Of a stretch of 64,000 nucleotides of DNA, positions 56,466-64,000 are shown in pieces. Each line of letters opens with the position of its first letter. Within the stretch, counting starts at the first letter, position 1. This DNA is from Jackrogersella multiformis (taxonomy: Eukaryota > Ascomycota > Sordariomycetes > Xylariales > Hypoxylaceae): NCBI GenBank assembly GCA_902806575.1, contig CADCXD010000007.1:930001-994000 (forward strand), read 5' to 3'. The notes below the pieces were generated by a model. The model was not told the DNA's origin. It searched no databases and saw nothing but the letters and a program-made list of their open reading frames with translations. Made by a program: the position numbers and the translations under genes.

Positions 56466-56934
56466 CTTGGTCCTATAGTTAAGTGGGGAGGAGCGTCGGC
56501 GACAAGGATGTCGATGGACTCGAACTCATGGCGGTATGTAAACGGTCTTTGTTAGAAGTTCAAAATAAATTAAATGCATGACTCGACTCGATATTCCGTC
56601 ATTTATTATTTACAGTTATCAATAATTCGATGCTAGGGTAGTATATGCATAAATCGGGGCGCTATCTGCTTATCTATATACCTAGGTACATATTACGACA
56701 TATCAAGTGGATGACCTCATTACTCAGCCACTAGCCACAATCAAAATGTGGTTCAAGCTTTCAAGGATCGCCACAGAGACCCACCCCCGGACCGGGACCA
56801 ATCAAGATATGGTCATTTCCATTCAAAGGCCTCATCACTTAAACATTTCAACGATAAAACCTATTAACCTAATTATCGCCATCCGGACTCTCCACCCTCT
56901 CCATGCTCAATTGAGCGCCACAAACACCTTCAAC
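56466..56934. promoter_or_regulatory. divergent promoter region of DCTN6 and NUO51
   Basis: This 470-base region includes one ACCTAGGTAC copy near 56681. The frame is open from 56707 into NUO51, but the peptide upstream of the start at 56935 is not a presequence. Confidence 0.45.
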
Positions 56935-58569
56935 ATGCTGTCCAGGACCACCGCCCCGACGGCAGCCTCTGCGAAGGCCCTGTCGCGAGTCGCACTTCCG
57001 TCATGCTCCAGATTACCACAGACCTCTGCGACCTCTACGTCCCAGCCGAGCCGAAACTTCGCGACAGTCCAGGATGGAACCCCAAAGCGCACCTATGGCG
57101 GTCTTAAGGATCAGGATAGGATATTTCAAAACCTATACGGCCGATTTCCTGCCGATTTGAAGTCCGCTAAGAAGATGGGAGATTGGCACAAGACGAAGGA
57201 GATCATTTTGAAGGGCCACGACTGGATCATCGGCGAGGTTAAAGCTTCGGGTCTGCGAGGCAGAGGAGGAGCTGGTTTCCCTTCTGGCTTGAAATGGGTA
57301 TGTCGGATCGCGGTAGTTATAGCCGGAAGATTACTACTGACCAATCGCCCATACAGTCGTTTATGAATTTCAAAGATTGGGACAAGGACACAAAACCCCG
57401 ATATCTTGTGGTCAACGCCGACGAAGGCGAGCCCGGCACATGCAAGGATCGAGAAATCATGCGAAAGGACCCTCATAAGCTTATTGAAGGGTGTCTAGTC
57501 GCCGGTCGAGCCATGAACGCTACCGCTGCCTATATATACATCCGTGGCGAGTTTATCTACGAAGCCGCCGTTTTACAGCAAGCCATAAACGAAGCCTATG
57601 CGGATGGATTAATCGGCAAGAATGCCTGTAGTTCCGGTTACGATTTCGATGTATACGTACACCGTGGTGCTGGTGCATACGTCTGCGGCGAGGAGACGTC
57701 GCTGATCGAGTCCTTAGAGGGCAAGCCCGGCAAGCCCCGTCTAAAGCCTCCGTTCCCGGCCGCTGTCGGTGTCTTCGGATGCCCATCCACCGTCGCTAAT
57801 GTTGAGACCATCGCTGTCGCACCTACGATCTGCAGAAGAGGTGGTAATTGGTTTGCCTCTTTCGGCCGAGAACGAAATCAGGGAACCAAACTATTCTGTA
57901 TTTCCGGCCACGTCAACAATCCCGCAACGGTTGAAGAGGAAATGAGTATTCCCTTACGAGAGCTCATTGAGAAGCACTGCGGTGGCGTCAGAGGCGGCTG
58001 GGACAACCTGCTTGCTATCATTCCTGGCGGTTCTTCTACTCCTATCCTCCCCAAGAACGTATGTGACGACCAATTGATGGACTTCGATGCGCTCAAGGAC
58101 AGCCAATCTGGTCTTGGTACCGCCGCGGTTATTGTCATGGACAAGAGCGCCGACGTCGTCCGGGCCATCTCCCGATTAAGCCATTTCTACCGACACGAGT
58201 CCTGCGGACAATGCACCCCATGCCGAGAAGGCAGCAAGTGGACCGAACAAATCATGAGCCGTTTCGAGAAAGGAATGGGCCGTGAACGGGAGATTGATAT
58301 GTTACAAGAACTAACAAAACAAGTTGAAGGGCACACTATCTGCGGTAAGCAGTCACTCCATACCGTAATCCCATTGGGGACGACACTAATTATTCTCAGC
58401 TTTGGGTGAGGCTTTCGCCTGGCCCATCCAGGGTCTTATCCGCCACTTCAGGCCCGAGTTGGAGGCGAGGATGCAGAAGTATGCGGCGGAGAACGGTGCT
58501 CAGGCTCTGGGCGGTGGATGGCACCCCAACACCCGAGCAGAAGGCAAGCTAGTTGCCCCTGGCCAATAG
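56935..58569 (+). CDS. NUO51: NADH:ubiquinone oxidoreductase 51 kDa subunit (NDUFV1)
   Basis: Three exons (56935-57297, 57357-58344, 58400-58569) give 506 residues. This complex I subunit oxidises NADH, carries FMN and holds the N3 iron-sulfur cluster. The start at 56935 (MLSRTTAPTAASAKALSR) gives an Arg/Ser-rich presequence; upstream in-frame sequence does not. NADH and FMN binding segments are GLRGRGGAGFPSGLKW and NADEGEPGTCKDREIM, followed by HRGAGAYVCGEETSLIESLEG. The 4Fe-4S cysteines are in SCGQCTPCREG, with the fourth in TICALGEAFAWP, created by the last splice. The C-terminus ends with WHPNTRAEGKLVAPGQ. Introns have GTATGT/ACAG and GTAAGC/TCAG ends. This is the closest match possible for the family. 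Confidence 0.97.
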
Positions 58570-59018
58570 ACTTGAGTAGACTGCCTATTATATTACACGG
58601 CTAGATGGCGTAATTCGAAGGGTCAAAAGCATCACTCGACGACGTTGTACACCACAAGTACTCGTTATTTTGTACATATCTACTACCTAGGTACGCGAAG
58701 GCGGCGCCCAATTCCTAGGTACCTACCAATGATGCTCTCAACCTCGTACGATGGTTCTAAATGTGAAGCCGAGCCATAAGTTGATTGTTTTTATATCCGA
58801 GTAATATTTACCATCATCATCATACACATGGACCGTTCATGCGAATATGATCTCTATCCAAAAACCTCATAAACCCCTTGTGATGTTATCCCCCAGCTTT
58901 ACTCCAGCGTTACATTGTTGTACGTTTATCCAATGGGCTTAGGCGGGGTGGCCGAACTTGGCGGTATTTAAGAGGCGACCAATCCATTTATCTATCCATC
59001 CATCCATTCAGCAATCAA
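58570..59018. other. spacer between converging NUO51 and PEX11
   Basis: The spacer contains the 3' ends of both genes, with ACCTAGGTAC copies at about 58685 and 58712. A CCATC repeat sits at 58986-59010. No ORF is supported. Confidence 0.55.
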
Positions 59019-60530
59019 TCAAGACCGCCGAGGAATCGCATACGATCCAGAGTCCGCGCCTTTGACCCCCGCCACCTCCCGCCCGCACCTCTCCCACACC
59101 TCCATCCCCGTCAGTATCGTGGTCACGAACATGGCCAGGCCCACGGTGCCGGGCTCGACGTCGATCCACCCGACGGCGCTGGCCGGCAAGACGATGTCGA
59201 GGGCGTTGGCGGCGGCGGCGCGGCCCAGCCTGTAGACCTGGGCCGAGATCTGGCGCGCCCAGAGCCGGGCCTTCTCGTCGCGCTCGGCGGAGCTGCGGCG
59301 CAGGAACGCCGCGTGCTCGTCCTCGCTCATGGCCGCGCTCGCCAGCCTCTCGTCCACGTCCTTCTCGGCCGAGGGCGGCGGCGGCATCTCCGGGGCCGGC
59401 GCGAAGGCCACGGCGAGCGGGATCTCCAGCGCGTGGTACAGCGCGCCGCAGGCCAGCGAGAACAGCCAGAAGCGCTGGGCCTCCAGCGCGACGGCGCGGC
59501 CCCGCTCCGGCGACCACACGGCCAGCCCCGGGATCTGCAGCGCGTCGGCCATGGTGCTGGCCTCGAGCAGCAGGTACATGCCGTTGAAGGAGCGGGCGAA
59601 GACGTCGAGCCAGGGCGCGGCGCGGACCAGCAGCCCGCGGGGCGGCTGGCTCTCGACCTTCCAGGTGGCGGGGTCCGCGAGCCGCGACGACAGCTTCTGC
59701 GCCGCGCCGAAGGACTCCAGGAACCGGAACAGCCGGAAGAAGCGGCGGGCGAGACCGAGCCGCTGGTTGAGCGCGTGCAGGATGACGCGCACGGCGGACG
59801 AGGAGGGGGTCTGCCCCGACGTGCTGCTTAGCACGTACAGCAGCAGGTCGAAGGGGATGGCGAAGTACGAGAGGATCTGCACGGTGGCTTGCAGGAGCCG
59901 GAAGGTCCGCTCGAGTCCGACTGCGGGGCCGTGTTAGCTTGTCTATTAGTAGGTGGGTACGTAGGTAGGGGGTAGTTATGGATTTGAGGAAGATGGGCTT
60001 CTTGATACTGGTTTGGGATTTAAATGTTTAGGTTGAGTATATGGGCCGAGGGGATCATTGACAGAATGTTCGGGCTCCAGATTCAATGACCTGTGAGGTA
60101 TATGTTTATGTTTGAAGGCCACAGTAGCGGCACGGTTTATCCATCATATGTTATACGATGAGGTATACTGTAACATCAAATATTTTAGGGGTTCATGATC
60201 AAAGTATTTTGCTTGATTTATAATCGCCAAATGTTAAGAGGTAGGGATACAATTCGCCAGGAATCTCAAGGGAATTATTGTTGTACAATGTCCCAGTCGA
60301 GGGGAGGATATAGTATTCAACTTGCTTTACCAAGTCTATGCCAATTGATACAACGGAATAGCAATAGGGGCTAGATATAAAGCCAATTACTTCTTCCGTA
60401 GAACCGCTTGGCTCGCCGGCTATGACGAAGCTCCAACGCCCCGCATTGTTGGAGCGATGATATAAGGGAAGAATTGATTCGTACCTGAGTCGGTTGTGAA
60501 TTTGACGAATTGGTCAAATCTAGGAGACAT
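59019..60530 (-). CDS. PEX11: Peroxisomal membrane protein PEX11 family
   Basis: Two exons (60530-60485 and 59920-59019) give 315 residues. PEX11 proteins elongate and divide peroxisomes from the membrane. Exon 1 encodes MSPRFDQFVKFTTDS and exon 2 continues VGLERTFRLLQATVQILSYF, a typical amphipathic N-terminal region. Further family marks are RRFFRLFRFLESF and the membrane segments around ALEAQRFWLFSLACGALYHALEI and DIVLPASAVGWIDVEPGTVGLAMFVTTILTGM. The intron of 564 bases (GTACGA/GCAG) is long for this window, where most are 50-135, but the phases match. The coding sequence is GC-rich in the third position. It may be the Pex11B/C subtype rather than the main Pex11; I cannot separate these. 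Confidence 0.87.
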
Positions 60531-61612
60531 CTTGGCGGTTTGTCGTTTTCGACAAGATGAATAATGTGCTGTTTGTGTAGTAAGACGAAATAAAAATTGA
60601 GGTCAGGATGTTCTAAACACCCGGGTGAGACGACAGAGGGGTTCCAAGGATTCGGTCAGTTTAGCTTTGCTATTACCTGCCTAGACCTAGATATAGAGTT
60701 GCGGAAACAGCCGAAGGATTTGCGGGTCCGTCTCCCCCTTTCCTTTTAAGTTTTCAACAAACACTCTTTACCTAGCAGCCTAGGTCATAGGTGCCTATTG
60801 GTATTATGTCAGATTACATGTCTTTGGCTTGTGCGGATTAACTTGACATACCTAGGTAAGCGAGAGAGGTTTAATGGTTATTTACATACCTACCTAGGTA
60901 GTGTAGGTAAGTATTAAATATGTGTATATAGAACTCCGGACGGGCGTACACAGGTAGTTATCAGTGCTGACATCCTCCCCTATCTTATTATGGATTTGAG
61001 GCGCAAGGCTTAATATCATGGACAAGTAAGCAATGACAAGAATATGTATTAATAAAAGTAGTATCTATCCTTCTCATCACGTCTCGGTGTTTGTGCGTTA
61101 TGATCATTTTAAGTCTATAGTTAACTTCATCCTTTATACTACCTATATAATACGCTAGTGAAGGTTTTTCCAAATTGAATGTAAAGACGTTGTTCGAAAA
61201 TCTCTAAAGCATTTAAACCCCTTAACCATTCCTGAATTAGGTAAGCATATAGGCGACACTTTCTGCAGGTGCCCATCAGCCAATCACATGCAGGCGGTGA
61301 GCTATAAAAAAAAGTCAATGGCAGAAAGGTGGGTTCTCCTTTGTGATCCACAATTATATTTTTCTTGCAGCAGGTAGAAAGTTGCGATTTCCTCAACCAT
61401 TTACCTGCGTAGGATAATCAAGAGCAACTCAACTTTCTTCGAGCGGGAGAAAGTCCACTTTGACTTGTTATTCGCTCGACCTTAAGGTTATGTTCAGCAG
61501 TCAGCGAACTCAACCTTCTTCATCATTTTCTAAAAGCCCTCCTGCTTGGCTATTTAGCAATAATTCTACCAATTCATCTCTATCTGCACCATCGAACAAC
61601 ACGGCACCAACC
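60531..61612. promoter_or_regulatory. divergent spacer of PEX11 and SRP40
   Basis: This region has ACCTAGGT copies at about 60850 and 60890. The 150 bases before 61613 form the SRP40 leader. The frame is open from 61460 but the upstream peptide is unlike the protein. No other gene is supported. Confidence 0.45.
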
Positions 61613-62944
61613 ATGGCGAAGAAATCCCAAAAGGTGGTCAAGCCGGCGGCAGCACCCGTAGCTGTGGCCTCTTCTTCGACCTCCGCACCGCCGACTCAAC
61701 TCATGGACCTAGTCGAGTCATTCCTATCCGATCAAGGGTTTGGCAATGCCCATCGAGAGTTTCAAAAACACAGAGCGAAGAAGGGCTGGAAGAAGCAAGA
61801 AACCGGAAAGCACAAGGAAAAGAAACATGATTCCTTAGTCAGCGTATTCCAGACATGGAAGACATTTTCGAGCCAAGGAAACACTCCAGTTCTAGTCAAG
61901 GATGACCCTATGCAGAAGATCACCAAGGTTAGCAGCAGTGACAGCGATAGCAGCGACAGTGACAGCTCCGAGAGCGAAAGCGATAGTGATGATCCTCAAG
62001 ACGTTTCCATGGCCGATGCACCTACTGCCCAAGAATCCAGCTCTTCTGAAAGTTCCAGCTCCGACGATAACGAAAGTGATAGCGACAGCGAGAGCGATGA
62101 AGAGGAGGTGAAACCCGCCAAGTTGGCTACTGGTGCTACTAAGGCCCGCACCAACCCGTTGAAACGAAAGGCGGAGTCTGAGAGCGAAAGCTCCTCTGAA
62201 TCAGATTCTGATTCCGACATGTCAGTCTCGAGTTCGGACAATAAACGACCACAGGCAAAGAAGGCTAAGACCAACACCAGCTCTGATGAGAGTTCAGCAT
62301 CATCGTCTTCCGACTCTTCTTCCGACGAGAGCTCCGAAGATGAAGCCGAGGTCAAACCCAAGGCCACTAGCAAGCCCCAAGTCGATGATGATGATGAGTC
62401 TTCCTCCAGTTCCGAATCAGATTCCGAGTCGGACTCTGAATCTGATGAAGAGCCAAAAGTGGACTTGAAAGCAGCTGCTCAAGTTCCACTACCCGAATCT
62501 GATTCTTCATCTGGCGAGTCTGATTCTGAATCGGATTCAGAGTCAGATGACGAGAAGCCACAGCGACTTGTTAAAGAAACTACCCTGAATGGCGCAGGAT
62601 CGGATACCTCTGCAACTTTAGACAAGACCTCGCCCGAGTTCGCACCTGCTCCTCTTCCACCTGACCCGACCATATCAAAGTCAAACAACAGGGGCAAGAA
62701 CGGAACGAGCAACGGCAAGGCGCAGAATCAACCATTCTCCCGAATTCGAAAGGATGTGATCGTTGATCCAAGATTGACGTCTAACGCTTATGTCTCTCAT
62801 GAATATGGTGACAAAGCCCACCAAGACCTCATTGTGACCAAGGGCAAGGGCTTCACCAAGGAAAAGAATAAGAAGAAGAGGGGAAGCTACAAGGGTGGTC
62901 CTTTGGATATCAATAAGAGTCGAAGCATTAAGTTCGAAGATTAG
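61613..62944 (+). CDS. SRP40: SRP40/Nopp140-like nucleolar protein with LisH motif
   Basis: The start at 61613 (ACCATGGCG context) gives 443 residues. Nopp140/Srp40 proteins are nucleolar chaperones of small nucleolar ribonucleoproteins and support polymerase I transcription. A LisH dimerisation motif is at about 28-55 (TQLMDLVESFLSDQGFGNAHREF). The middle (about 120-350) alternates acidic serine tracts (SSSDSDSSDSDSSESES) with basic segments such as KRKAESE and RPQAKKAK, the classical layout for casein kinase 2 phosphorylation. The C-terminal SRP40 domain (about 374-443) shows PFSRIRKDVIVDPRLTSNAY, then YGDKAHQDLIVTKGKGFTKEK and RGSYKGGPLD. No intron is needed. The upstream ATGs at 61460 and 61490 are unlikely starts. 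Confidence 0.93.
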   Translation: MAKKSQKVVKPAAAPVAVASSSTSAPPTQLMDLVESFLSDQGFGNAHREFQKHRAKKGWKKQETGKHKEKKHDSLVSVFQTWKTFSSQGNTPVLVKDDPMQKITKVSSSDSDSSDSDSSESESDSDDPQDVSMADAPTAQESSSSESSSSDDNESDSDSESDEEEVKPAKLATGATKARTNPLKRKAESESESSSESDSDSDMSVSSSDNKRPQAKKAKTNTSSDESSASSSSDSSSDESSEDEAEVKPKATSKPQVDDDDESSSSSESDSESDSESDEEPKVDLKAAAQVPLPESDSSSGESDSESDSESDDEKPQRLVKETTLNGAGSDTSATLDKTSPEFAPAPLPPDPTISKSNNRGKNGTSNGKAQNQPFSRIRKDVIVDPRLTSNAYVSHEYGDKAHQDLIVTKGKGFTKEKNKKKRGSYKGGPLDINKSRSIKFED

Positions 62945-64000
62945 AACTCACGAATTGGTATTGGTATACTAAGGAGATCTCCCAGGATTTCAAACGCAGA
63001 GAAGAGTCAAGGTCAACCGAAGATGCCTCAGCCCCCCAGGAAGCCCAAAGCACTACCACTGGCTACTCTATCGTCAGCTGTTGTTAACAAAGCTCATCAT
63101 GGCCCGGAAAAAGCGAAGAAGCAAGTTCATTTCGATCAGTTCGCATAGAACATGTGATTTCAGAGTCAGCCCCTATCAGATTCTGGCGTCGGTAATATTC
63201 CACATGTGTGTAGCGGCGCTAGCACTTATTGTTTTTACTTGATACCACTTTTCGGAAGCTTAGTGGCCAGACACGTATCGAGCACGCCGGCTTTAATAGA
63301 ATTCGTTAGATTATGGCGGACTGCGCGTTGAGTGGGCAGGAGACTAGGTAATGGAAGGGCAGCAAGCTAGGTGATATTACTGTCATGGAACCTTTGGCTC
63401 AGTTAGTAGAGCTTGGTTCTTAATTGCCTTTTGATAGGATTAGCAAAAACTCTACATTTCTGAAGAAGTCGCTACTGTTAATTACTGAGTACTATTTCAC
63501 TCCAGCCTTCTCCGTACATATCGTGATATATGACTTGTTGGATGTCTATTGGGTACCCCTTGAACGAAATTAGGGGTAAGTGGATGGCTATGAGATTCTA
63601 GTTACACATCACTTTGCGGAGTTTAGGGCGAACTCAAAGCGAATTGGTAATACTACCTCATCTACCTCGTCGGAGCTAAGAGCCTGTCAGCCCGTCCAAG
63701 GGAATAGGCTTCGTGAGGCTGACTGATCTGATTGTCACCGCTGCCTGGAGGTCCTCCCGTTCGACACATAAACCAGCGAATGCGAAAAGTGGGACATCAA
63801 AAATAGCACCGCCCCTTGCTTTCGGCATTGGTCCCTTTTTACGAGCGGTGAACGTAGGCTAGTCCTACTATGTATGTAGTTCCTATAATACGCCGAAAAC
63901 CCATACGGGATGATCGCTGTAATATGGGGAAGAAGGGCACAAGATCGAACATCGCATCTGTGTTTGATTGTGATAAGTGAGTGTCGAATAGTGCCACCCG
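62945..64000. other. 3' spacer to window edge
   Basis: This is the downstream region of SRP40. It has no ORF with family features. A tRNA-like A-box sequence (GGCTCAGTTAGTAGAGC) occurs at about 63396-63412 without a matching B box. Confidence 0.5.

Overview
The window is nuclear DNA of a filamentous ascomycete (Pezizomycotina, most likely Sordariomycetes). Genes are monocistronic on both strands. Introns are mostly 50-140 nt GT-AG with CTRAC-like branch sites. Coding regions are GC-rich and spacers AT-rich. The gene set is typical: a HET-domain protein, an acuK/ERT1-type zinc-cluster regulator, GH5 and GH2 glycosidases, a P450, and MFS and amino-acid permeases. The order comes from the many TACCTAGGTA palindromes in spacers, which I associate with Sordariomycete genomes; species cannot be told.

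Layout, left to right. 1-5.1 kb: the 3' part of a DsbA/FrnE-like oxidoreductase, TFIIE beta, and a three-exon cytochrome b5. 6.4-10.1 kb: a HET-domain gene divergent from a small two-exon membrane protein. 10.5-16.4 kb: F-actin capping protein alpha (five exons, one of 19 nt), mitochondrial branched-chain 2-oxoacid dehydrogenase E1 beta, and a membrane-anchored GH5 exo-1,3-beta-glucanase. 16.4-24.5 kb: an 8.1 kb stretch without a convincing gene; its last 1.6 kb looks like a long leader of the acuK-type regulator at 24.5-26.8 kb. 27.5-28.2 kb: riboflavin kinase. 28.2-33.9 kb: AT-rich, with one unknown gene. 33.9-46.3 kb: beta-mannosidase, an APH-fold kinase-like protein, a short-chain dehydrogenase, FMP52-like protein, an MFS transporter, and an unusual membrane protein with a 15-unit proline pentapeptide repeat. 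46.9-52.8 kb: a P450 with a probable frameshift, RIB3, and COQ3. 53.9-62.9 kb: amino-acid permease, dynactin p27, complex I 51 kDa subunit, PEX11, and an SRP40/Nopp140-like protein.

Most genes are conserved housekeeping genes with no shared pathway. Several concern mitochondria (BCKDHB, FMP52, COQ3, NUO51). RIB3 and FMN1 both belong to flavin synthesis, and NUO51 binds FMN. This looks like ordinary chromosomal mixing, not a functional cluster. I saw no complete transposon, rRNA, convincing tRNA or CRISPR array. The most unusual item is the pentapeptide-repeat protein at 45.2-46.3 kb. The P450 frameshift, the unassigned coding-like pieces at 49.6-50.0 kb, the palindrome family and the long acuK leader follow.
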